From positions 1 to 20,488 of the forward strand of contig CAMPGT010000036.1 of assembly GCA_946885665.1 (NCBI GenBank): a DNA stretch of 20,488 bases. The letters are read 5' to 3'. The stretch is from an uncultured Chitinophagaceae bacterium. Lineage in GTDB: Bacteria; Bacteroidota; Bacteroidia; Chitinophagales; Chitinophagaceae. Below the pieces are notes generated by a model that had not been told where the DNA came from, ran no database searches, and was given only the letters and a program-made list of their open reading frames with translations. Shown here piece by piece: positions 13,766 through 20,488 of the stretch; the first letter of the stretch is position 1, and every line of letters begins with the position of its first letter. Both the position numbers and the translations under genes were made by a program.

Positions 13766-15049
13766 CTAATTTTCAACTGCCTCCACTACGACAGTAAAGT
13801 TATGTAATGATACTACTCTTATTTTTTGGCCCACAGGTATTGACTGCCCGGTTGCGCTCCTGGCGTTCCATATCTCACCGTGTACCATCACGTCGCCCGA
13901 AGGATTCAGCGCGGTGATGGTTACACCGGTCTGCCCCTGCATGCCTTCGATGCCCGTTGTTGTTTTTAACCGCTGCGCCCTGATGCCCATAGTAACGATC
14001 ACCAGAAAAAACAGCGCCGTGGTAATCACGGCAGGTATGATAACGCCGAGCGAAATTCCCGTGATATCCCATTCCTCGTCGGTTCTAATCAGCATCATCG
14101 ATCCGAGGAACAGCGAGATCACGCCGCCTATCGCAAGCATCCCGTGGCTCGTTATCTTGATCTCGAGGATAAAAAGTATAAGTCCGAATACCAGCAGCAA
14201 AGCTGCGGCGTAATTGATGGGAAGCGTGTGCATGGCATAAAGCGCAAGGATAAGTGAAATGCCGCCAATTACCCCGGGAAAAATAGCTCCCGGGCTGTAT
14301 AGTTCGAAAAGCAACCCATAAAAACCCAGAAGAAAGAGAATGTAGGCAATGTCGGGATCGCTGATGAGCTGCAGCAGTTTTTCGTACCACTGCATGTCCA
14401 ATGCCGTTACGGTTGAATTTTTTGTGTTAAGGGTCCGCTTCTCGTCCTGCACCTCAACGGTTTTTCCATCGATCTCCTGCAGAAGTTGTTTTTCATTTGC
14501 TGCCACAACGTTGATGACGTTCATTTTTAGTGCCTCGCTTTCAGTAATGGACACACTATTGCGCACGGCCTGCACCGCCCACTCTACGTTGCGGCTGCGC
14601 CGTTCGGCAATCGTACGGATAAAGGCCATGGCGTCGTTGGTTACTTTTTCGTTCATCACCGTATCCATTTGTCCGCCCGATGATACCGGGTGGGCGGCGC
14701 CGATGTTTGTTCCCGGCGCCATTGCCGCGAGGTGAGCGGCCATGGCAATGAAAACCCCTGCCGATCCGGCGTGCGCGCCGCCGGGTGAAACATACACGAC
14801 AACGGGAACGGGTGAATTAAGGATGGCTGAAACGATGACACGGGTCGATTTAAGTAATCCGCCAGGAGTATTTAAGTGAATGATAAGACATTCAGCATTT
14901 TCGGAGGCGCTTTTTTTAATAGCACGGTCAATGTATCCTGCGGTTCCCGGACTAATCGCGCCGTCTATTTTTATCGAGATGACTTTCTGCGCAGTGGCAG
15001 GAAAAATAGTGATAAAAAATACAGCCAGGTATGAAAACAATCGTTTCAT
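13766..15049 (-). CDS. NfeD family membrane-bound serine protease (ClpP class, long form)
   Basis: A 427-residue integral membrane protease. The signal peptide or first helix is at 1-20 (LFSYLAVFFITIFPATA). The ClpP-like domain follows (about 22-200), with LIIHLNTPGGLL and GGAHAGSAGVFIA. Ser96 is the likely nucleophile and Lys135 (NEKVTND) the likely general base, matching the Ser/Lys dyad of the Pyrococcus 1510-N protease. Several transmembrane helices run from about 225 to 345 (YILFLLGFYGLLFEL, GVIGGISLILALYAM, ALLLVFGLILFILEI). A C-terminal OB-fold NfeD domain (about 365-427) has GQTGVTITALNPSGDVMVHG and IPVGQKIRVVSL. It is the first gene of a two-gene operon with the slipin downstream. 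Start ATG at 15049. Confidence 0.94.
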   Translation of the reverse strand: MKRLFSYLAVFFITIFPATAQKVISIKIDGAISPGTAGYIDRAIKKSASENAECLIIHLNTPGGLLKSTRVIVSAILNSPVPVVVYVSPGGAHAGSAGVFIAMAAHLAAMAPGTNIGAAHPVSSGGQMDTVMNEKVTNDAMAFIRTIAERRSRNVEWAVQAVRNSVSITESEALKMNVINVVAANEKQLLQEIDGKTVEVQDEKRTLNTKNSTVTALDMQWYEKLLQLISDPDIAYILFLLGFYGLLFELYSPGAIFPGVIGGISLILALYAMHTLPINYAAALLLVFGLILFILEIKITSHGMLAIGGVISLFLGSMMLIRTDEEWDITGISLGVIIPAVITTALFFLVIVTMGIRAQRLKTTTGIEGMQGQTGVTITALNPSGDVMVHGEIWNARSATGQSIPVGQKIRVVSLHNFTVVVEAVEN

Positions 15050-15384
15050 AGAACTCTGTTCTGATGAAACGTAATATACTTAATCTATTCTTAAGTGAGG
15101 GCCATAAAAAAAGCTGCAAGTAAATGAACTGTCTTTTCCGATTTTAAACTTCCCAGCAATACCCATTCATCTGTCAAAATGCACTTCTTCAAAATTTGCA
15201 AATCAACTAAATCTTCTATCAAAGACATTATGAATCCAACTTCTTCAGCAACCTCGGTTTACAAGACTTTGTAAGGCTATGTGCAAGAAGCTCGACAGTT
15301 TCAAAAAGAATCTCTGAAAATCTGGGCGACAGGATTTGATGTGTAATAAGTAAAAGCTATCTTGGCTCGAATAAACATACCCTG
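15050..15384. other. AT-rich gene-free stretch between divergent genes
   Basis: This 335-bp region separates the minus-strand NfeD gene from the plus-strand lipoprotein gene and should hold promoters for both, but I see no exact TAnnTTTG on either strand. It contains a small dyad, TTACAA-GACT-TTGTAA (15259-15274). A 31-codon frame from ATG 15179 ends at TAA 15272-15274, and the same frame then stays open for 23 more codons (KESLKIWATGFDV at the end). I do not call it a gene. Confidence 0.5.
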
Positions 15385-16164
15385 ATGTGCAAAGGCACTT
15401 TTTTTGTGATCGCCATCCTATGTTTGATATTATCCTGCCGTTCACCTCAGGAGAAGATAAGCAGGCTGTGGCTCTATACACATTACAGCAGTGAGATGAA
15501 ATCAAAGAAATCAAGCTTCGCACCTACAAGCTTCCTGCAGCTTCGTCCAGACGGATCGTTTACTAAATATTTCGGCGTTTTTGAATCGGGTCGCTGGGAG
15601 CTACAAAGTGAAAAATTAATACTTGTTCCGGAAAAAAAGGCATCATTGTCATACCGCGCAATCACCAATGGGGATGATCTGCAGTTGACGATCGAGAATG
15701 GAGACGTGGTGTATTTTGAATCATCTCCGTTAACGATTGAAGAAGAGACAGAAAATCCATTTAGTGTAAACAATAATCAATGGAGAATCAAAGCGGCCAA
15801 TAAAGAAAATGATAGTCAGCTTATTGCCAGGCTGGTAAATCATTTTCAATATTGGGAAGCTTATTTTACCTGGGCATACAGCAATAACTTTAGAACGGTC
15901 GATGTGAGAAGTGTCCCTACGCCCATTAAAATCTACGCAAACGGCTTCACAGTGAAGTCCTCATCTCAACTACCCCGGACATGGATCGACTTGTTCTTTG
16001 ATGAGCAAGATTGTATTCATGCTAATGAAATTCTTAAATCTGAAATAAAAACCAAACCCTTAGCCTGGCCGCATACGGATAACAGATTCAAAATGTTTAT
16101 CGGCGTATTTCAACAGCTACAGAATAATTTGAAGGAAAGGACTCCTATGAAAAGTAAATATTAA
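15385..16164 (+). CDS. Lipoprotein of unknown function with lipocalin-like beta region
   Basis: A 259-residue protein I do not recognise. The lipoprotein signal is MCKGTFFVIAILCLILSC with the lipidated Cys18. From about 48 to 115 the text SFLQLRPDGSFTKYFGVFES then GRWELQSEKLILVP and LQLTIENGDVVYFES resembles the short strands of small lipocalin-like domains common in Bacteroidota. The second half (about 128-250) is mixed, with WEAYFTWAYSNNF and PLAWPHTDNRFKMFIGVFQQ, and matches nothing I know. The base composition is clearly more AT-rich than the genes on both sides. It faces another small lipoprotein gene, with only 28 bp between their stops. Start ATG at 15385 fits the signal peptide. Confidence 0.8.
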   Translation: MCKGTFFVIAILCLILSCRSPQEKISRLWLYTHYSSEMKSKKSSFAPTSFLQLRPDGSFTKYFGVFESGRWELQSEKLILVPEKKASLSYRAITNGDDLQLTIENGDVVYFESSPLTIEEETENPFSVNNNQWRIKAANKENDSQLIARLVNHFQYWEAYFTWAYSNNFRTVDVRSVPTPIKIYANGFTVKSSSQLPRTWIDLFFDEQDCIHANEILKSEIKTKPLAWPHTDNRFKMFIGVFQQLQNNLKERTPMKSKY

Positions 16165-16192
16165 ACTATTCGGGCTATCTCATGAACAGCTA

Positions 16193-16663
16193 CTAATGAT
16201 TTTCATTCGCTATCGATATTAATAGCTTTCCTTTAGAGTCTATATTGGTTCGTTTGTCAAAAACAAAATCGACATACTTTGCTTCATCTTTTTTGCCAGT
16301 TACCTCCTGGACAATTCTTCCGTATTCCTCGCCTTCTTTGTTAATCACCCTCACCATCAATCCTTCATTGAAATCCTTTTGAAATATCAGATATGCTGAC
16401 AAAATATTATCCGTCGTCGAATCGGTTCCAATAATCATCATCTTTCCGGTTTTAATACCCTTAGACACCAGTTGCTCAGATAAAACAACTTCATTCTGAA
16501 ACGTTTTCTCCACTCCTTCTGCGACACCCTGGGAGAACTCAGCGCCGGCTTTGGCAACAACCTCGCCCGTTTTATTCACCGCCTCTTTGGTTTTATCTTT
16601 CGCCCAATTGCAGGAAACAATTGCCAATAAAAAAATAGCAAAAATGCACTTCGATATATTCAT
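16193..16663 (-). CDS. Small lipoprotein of unknown function
   Basis: A 156-residue protein with a lipoprotein signal, MNISKCIFAIFLLAIVSC (lipidated Cys18). Residues 20-55 (WAKDKTKEAVNKTGEVVAKA then GAEFSQGVAEGVEKTF) look like an amphipathic helix with a T/A/K-rich repeat pattern. The C-terminal part (about 70-156) seems to be beta-rich: GKMMIIGTDSTTDNILSAYL, GLMVRVINKEGEEYGRIVQE and YVDFVFDKRTNIDSKGKLLI. I know no family for it. It is AT-rich like its convergent neighbour and stands alone between that gene and the GH36-type gene, whose stop lies 43 bp upstream of its start. A role cannot be assigned. Confidence 0.8.
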   Translation of the reverse strand: MNISKCIFAIFLLAIVSCNWAKDKTKEAVNKTGEVVAKAGAEFSQGVAEGVEKTFQNEVVLSEQLVSKGIKTGKMMIIGTDSTTDNILSAYLIFQKDFNEGLMVRVINKEGEEYGRIVQEVTGKKDEAKYVDFVFDKRTNIDSKGKLLISIANENH

Positions 16664-16706
16664 GGGTTCAGGTTATACAGACAAGATACTAACTTAGCCC
16701 CAACGT

Positions 16707-19184
16707 TCATAGCGCCGCAAAGAATTCTTCATACTTCAATTGCCATTGCACCTTTGACGATTTGTCGAAGCGAACATGCACCTCTATTACATTACCATTA
16801 ACCAGTTTCAAACTATACGACCCATAATCCCGAAACAAAACATACCCGCCCCATGTCCAGGGATGTTCGCCGGGCACATACACATACACGTTGTGAGCAC
16901 TGCCCAACGGACCCAACGATACGCCAGTAAGCGCTTTAGCATCTTCATCCAAATGAACGTTCTCCAATTCAACGGCGCCCTGCAAAACATGGCGGTCAGT
17001 AGAAACCACCCGCGGCTTACCCGTATCCTCATGCAATGAAAGCAATGTAACACTGCCCGGCTGAACGATAACCTTTAGCTCGTCTTTTACTTCACCCAGG
17101 AACTGCTTCTTCCAAAAGTCAAATGCGAGATATGTTTTACCCGGCTCCAGCCACAAACGATCCAGCGAAAAAGTTTTTTCGATGGCCTCCGTCAGGCTCG
17201 CGTTAAAAAACGCAGCGACGGTCCACTCCCCAAACGGCTTTTTCAGTTTAACCGCAAACGCCGACTGCTTATCCGAATCAAACAGGTCCACCGGCACCGC
17301 AGCTTCGCCGGACGAAGGCGTTATCTTCTTCAGAATATCTAATTTATAGTCATCGAGCTGTATCAACCTGTCACCAGAAAACATATTGCCACCGCTCATG
17401 GCAATAACCGTTGCCGCCGCCTGCGACTGCTCATTGTTCAAAAGCTGCAGGCATACATGATCCACATCGTTCATCCATGTACGTTTGTGGAAGTAATATC
17501 TCTTTGCGGCTGCAGACATACTGCTTGCCTGGTCCAGGAAGTACGTGTTCCACGCAGCATCGGCAAAGCCATAATTCACATCCAGCTCTATGCGCATGCT
17601 GTCGATGAGCCCGGTTGTAACCGCTCCGGGTCCGCACTCAAGAATATGACACTTATCGCCGGCAGCCTTGCGCATAATTTCCATTCCCTTCCTGTATACC
17701 TGCGCCGAAGAAAGCGTGGGGTCGTAATATTGTTCAGCCGCCAGAATGGACCATGCAACAAAATCTATTTTAATCAGCTCATAGCCCCAGTCGTTAGCGA
17801 TTTTCCCGACGAGGTTGTGCAGCCATTTCGCGGCCTCGGGGTGCGTGATGTCGAGGCAATAGCGCTTCGGGTTTTCATCGGCAGGTGGTTCGGTGCCTTC
17901 GGGCCAGGCGCCCACCCGCTGGAGGCTGCCATCTTTCCGTTTCACTAACCAGTCTTTGTGCTGCTGAAACACTTCAGAAGGTTCCGATACGACATATGGC
18001 GAAATCCACACGCCCGGTTTGAATCCCTGGCTCCTGATGTAATCACCCAGCCATTTCATGCCATGAGGAAACCGGCTGTTACCTTCCCACTCGCCGTGCC
18101 ATCGCTGAAATCCCTCGTCAATTTGGATATATTCCAACCCGTAAGGTTTTAAATGTTTTGCAGCAAAGGCCGTGTTCGCCACCACCTCTGCTTCCGACAC
18201 CTCAGCAAGCGTATAGAACCAACTGCACCACCCGTTAAGAATAGAGCCCACCCGTGCGTTGTTCACTTTACCGGCAGCGTCTGCATAATTTTCCAGGGCA
18301 GCATAAGGGTTGTCGGCAATGGTGATCATCACGCGGTTCGAACTGATGTCTTTCCCCGGTTTCAATGTCATTCCGGGCGCATACACCGACTCCGCAATTA
18401 TTGAAAGCTCGTCGTCGCCAGACTTGCCAAAAAGCAGGTTGCCCAGTCCCCTGTCATTTTGAATATAGCCGATGGCGATGCCCTCTTTATCGTAGCCGCT
18501 GAACATGCCGGTGTTCCACCAGCTATGGATGGTGGGATGGTTCTTTGAAACAATTTTGTTGGCAAGAGTAACACCTTTCGTTTCAGGAGGTCTAATGCCT
18601 GTTCCCGCCGCCGAAAAGTCGTGAAGCGCACCATCGTCGAAATACATTTCACCATTGGTGAGGCATTTTGAGACGCCCGGCATGTTGAGCGCGGCTCCCT
18701 CCTCTTTGAGAATGCGGAACGTTTCGATACTGTTAAGGGTAACGGCTTTCCGCGATGCGTTGCGCGCCTCAGTTTCGATGGTTAATGAATTGGAGCCGTC
18801 GTACAGCGTGATAAAAACCTGTAAATCGAGTTTCTTTTTTTGATCGGTGGAGGAAATGGCGAGCCGCTTACCCGAACCCAGTGCATCGGTGATAGCCGTG
18901 GAAGAAAGACTGTGCCTGTAGGAGTCCGAGGCCATCGAATGTTTTCCCGCGGAGAGGTTAGCCGCCGCTGCACCGCCGGCAATGAAAGGCTTGCCGTCGT
19001 TGCGATAAATATTGAACACACCTTTCTTTTTATCGAACAATACCGTGAAAAATTCATTCTTCAAATCAAATGCCGCCCCGGCAGGCAAAAAATCAGTCAT
19101 TGCGCCGCTGTTGTTGATGGCGATCGACGAAACAAAAACCGATGCCGACTTTAAAAAATCGCGACGTTTAATTGATCCTTCCAC
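16707..19184 (-). CDS. Exported GH36/GH27-clan alpha-galactosidase-like glycosidase
   Basis: A large secreted glycoside hydrolase (825 residues), probably acting on alpha-galactosides in the periplasm or at the surface. The N-terminus KRRDFLKSASVFVSSIA resembles a twin-arginine signal. An N-terminal beta-sandwich covers about 38-300. The (beta/alpha)8 barrel (about 312-610) has NGWCSWF (318-323), YIQIDEGFQRWHGEW (352-366), GFKPGVWISPY and LIKIDFVAWS. Asp474 in KIDF is the likely nucleophile. ECGPGAVTTGLIDSMRIELD places Asp535 as the probable acid/base, and RTWMNDVDHVCL follows as in melibiases. A C-terminal beta domain ends with WQLKYEEFFAAL. It starts 38 bp after the stop of the cytochrome c/CBM6 protein gene, so both are probably in one operon for sugar use. 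The exact glycosidic linkage is not settled by sequence. Confidence 0.9.
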   Translation of the reverse strand: MEGSIKRRDFLKSASVFVSSIAINNSGAMTDFLPAGAAFDLKNEFFTVLFDKKKGVFNIYRNDGKPFIAGGAAAANLSAGKHSMASDSYRHSLSSTAITDALGSGKRLAISSTDQKKKLDLQVFITLYDGSNSLTIETEARNASRKAVTLNSIETFRILKEEGAALNMPGVSKCLTNGEMYFDDGALHDFSAAGTGIRPPETKGVTLANKIVSKNHPTIHSWWNTGMFSGYDKEGIAIGYIQNDRGLGNLLFGKSGDDELSIIAESVYAPGMTLKPGKDISSNRVMITIADNPYAALENYADAAGKVNNARVGSILNGWCSWFYTLAEVSEAEVVANTAFAAKHLKPYGLEYIQIDEGFQRWHGEWEGNSRFPHGMKWLGDYIRSQGFKPGVWISPYVVSEPSEVFQQHKDWLVKRKDGSLQRVGAWPEGTEPPADENPKRYCLDITHPEAAKWLHNLVGKIANDWGYELIKIDFVAWSILAAEQYYDPTLSSAQVYRKGMEIMRKAAGDKCHILECGPGAVTTGLIDSMRIELDVNYGFADAAWNTYFLDQASSMSAAAKRYYFHKRTWMNDVDHVCLQLLNNEQSQAAATVIAMSGGNMFSGDRLIQLDDYKLDILKKITPSSGEAAVPVDLFDSDKQSAFAVKLKKPFGEWTVAAFFNASLTEAIEKTFSLDRLWLEPGKTYLAFDFWKKQFLGEVKDELKVIVQPGSVTLLSLHEDTGKPRVVSTDRHVLQGAVELENVHLDEDAKALTGVSLGPLGSAHNVYVYVPGEHPWTWGGYVLFRDYGSYSLKLVNGNVIEVHVRFDKSSKVQWQLKYEEFFAAL

Positions 19185-19222
19185 TTGAAGTTTTTAATAG
19201 TGCGAAGTTATCAATTCGATGC

Positions 19223-20488
19223 TCAATTGGAGAAATACACCCAGTCAATATCAAACAAATCGCTCTTGTCGGTACCAGTAGCCTTAAATTCAAAATACAA
19301 ATCCTGTGTTTTTCTATCTCCGGTTATCGGCGCTGAAAATTCTTTCCACGGACCTGCAACATTCCCAGGAGGAATGGTAACCGAATGAATTACCGGACCC
19401 TCAGCGCTGCCGCCATGCACCTCGATTTTTCCCCCGTTGTGGCTCATCACCCGGAACGTTAATGACTTTACGCCCGTCAGGTCTATTTTATTAAAAACAA
19501 CAAAGGTACCGTCGCCCACTCCTGTCAAATAAGATTGGGCAGGGTTAGTAATTGTTCCAATTCGTGCGTTCCCTTTATCAAAATCTTCAGCTTCTACAAC
19601 GGCGTTTCGCAAAAGAATGTAGTCGTCTCCCTTTAAAGGCTTTATTCCATTGGCGCCGCCGTCGGCGTAGCTGGCAGTAAGCAAATAGCTGCCTTTCCGC
19701 GGACTGCCGACGTGTTGCAGTAAAACGAGTCTGCCTTCGGTTTTCAAACGCTCACCATTATTGGAAAGCGACAAAATATACCCCACAATTTGTGTGGCAT
19801 CTGACCGCGACAATGCAGGATGAGGTGTCATGGCACGATCTCCCCAAACACCGCTTCCGCCGTGAATAATTTTATCAGATAAGTAATCCGCTGAACCGGA
19901 CCTGGAAGCGTAGCGGTCGGCTACGGCTTTGAAAGATGGTCCCACGGAGGTTTTATCAACTGAGTGACACGCTTTGCAATCCAGCGAGGCCATCATATGA
20001 ATAGCGGAAGAATGATTGATACTTTCTGCATCGCGACTTCCATCAACAACCAAAGCGGCGTCTTCCTCGCGAGGGATGTATCCGAAAGTAACTTTCGTGT
20101 TGCTAGCCCGAGCACCTTTATCTTCATTGTCGCGAACCTTCACCTGGTAGTTGAACAAAGAATTGTCCCAATAAAAAGTACGGTTAGACGATGTCATGAT
20201 GTGAACCTCCGGCGGGGTATTTCCTGCAAACACCTCGCGCGTGACCGTTGTTGTTCCGCCCTTGTCATCGCTAACGGTAAGAATTACCTGGTGTTCGCCG
20301 GCCGTGGTGAAATTATATTCCTGCGTCGCTCCTTCAAGCTGCTCGTCATCGATCGTCCATTCATACGTCAATTTATCTCCACGGTCGTGATCGAATGATC
20401 TTTCGGCGGAAAGTTTTACGTTCATCGGCAGCCCTCCATATATTTTGTCAATATCTAAAGGTGTAGGTAGCATTTGAGAGAAGTATGT
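19223..20488 (-). CDS. Partial multidomain protein: PKD, cytochrome c, CBM6-like (C-terminal part)
   Basis: The frame runs open to the right edge of the window, reading TYFSQ before Met at 20473, so the true start lies outside and the ATG at 20473 is internal. Counting from that Met: a PKD domain at about 12-84 (LTYEWTIDDEQ, TVSDDKGGTTTV); a linker; a class I cytochrome c with CKACH (Cys166, Cys169, His170) and a likely axial Met215 in RAMTPHP; then a CBM6-like carbohydrate-binding domain at about 288-416 (AVVEAEDFDKG, FDIDWVYFSN). In Bacteroidota this arrangement usually follows a glucose/sorbosone-type PQQ dehydrogenase domain, so the protein is probably a periplasmic sugar dehydrogenase passing electrons to its own heme. 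The dehydrogenase part is inferred. The GH36-like gene follows after 38 bp. Confidence 0.88.
   Translation of the reverse strand, partial: TYFSQMLPTPLDIDKIYGGLPMNVKLSAERSFDHDRGDKLTYEWTIDDEQLEGATQEYNFTTAGEHQVILTVSDDKGGTTTVTREVFAGNTPPEVHIMTSSNRTFYWDNSLFNYQVKVRDNEDKGARASNTKVTFGYIPREEDAALVVDGSRDAESINHSSAIHMMASLDCKACHSVDKTSVGPSFKAVADRYASRSGSADYLSDKIIHGGSGVWGDRAMTPHPALSRSDATQIVGYILSLSNNGERLKTEGRLVLLQHVGSPRKGSYLLTASYADGGANGIKPLKGDDYILLRNAVVEAEDFDKGNARIGTITNPAQSYLTGVGDGTFVVFNKIDLTGVKSLTFRVMSHNGGKIEVHGGSAEGPVIHSVTIPPGNVAGPWKEFSAPITGDRKTQDLYFEFKATGTDKSDLFDIDWVYFSN

Noticed and set aside
15259..15274. TTACAA-GACT-TTGTAA dyad as an operator
   Set aside because: Only 6-bp arms in AT-rich DNA, over 100 bp from either start codon; likely chance.
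15179..15346. A 31-codon frame followed in frame, after TAA, by 23 open codons
   Set aside because: Too short, no recognised motif and no start signal; 55 codons with one stop is easily chance in AT-rich DNA.

Overview
The window looks like a chromosomal segment from a member of the Bacteroidota, most likely near the Chitinophagaceae. I infer this from the SusC/RagA-type receptor, several small lipoproteins with Bacteroidota-style signal peptides, a PKD–cytochrome c–CBM6 protein beside a GH36-type glycosidase, and promoter elements of the TAnnTTTG type. No tRNA, rRNA, CRISPR array, transposase, integrase or phage gene was seen. Most of the content is housekeeping or metabolic.

Left part (1-8.9 kb). 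A minus-strand SusC-like TonB-dependent receptor is cut short by an in-frame stop. The reading frame continues past the stop with SusC-like sequence and then meets a second stop. A divergent intergenic region with a perfect 14-bp CG-centred palindrome separates it from a plus-strand run: purU (formyltetrahydrofolate deformylase), an AraC-family regulator, a DUF983 membrane protein, a 1-Cys peroxiredoxin, a secreted parvulin-like protein and an EF-G paralogue. The EF-G paralogue also has an in-frame TAA, between its P-loop and switch I, and it has Tyr in place of the usual catalytic His in the DTPGH motif. A strong bidirectional terminator closes this run.

Middle part (8.9-15.1 kb). An OmpA/Pal-like lipoprotein (minus) is followed by a 359-bp gene-free stretch holding two perfect DnaA boxes next to AT-rich DNA. 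Then comes an unrecognised lipoprotein with its own terminator. A ribokinase plus GRP-type sugar permease pair (plus) probably takes up and phosphorylates ribose or a similar sugar. It converges on a minus-strand NfeD (ClpP-class membrane protease) and slipin operon, a known membrane quality-control pair.

Right part (15.1-20.5 kb). An AT-richer patch carries two unrelated, unrecognised lipoproteins facing each other. Next is a minus-strand carbohydrate cassette: a large multidomain protein that enters from the right edge (PKD, cytochrome c and CBM6 parts visible), then a secreted GH36-like alpha-galactosidase.

I did not find a clear new multi-gene system. The points most worth following are the in-frame stops in two otherwise well-preserved genes, the GTPase-site change in the EF-G paralogue, the DnaA-box region and the palindromic operator candidate.
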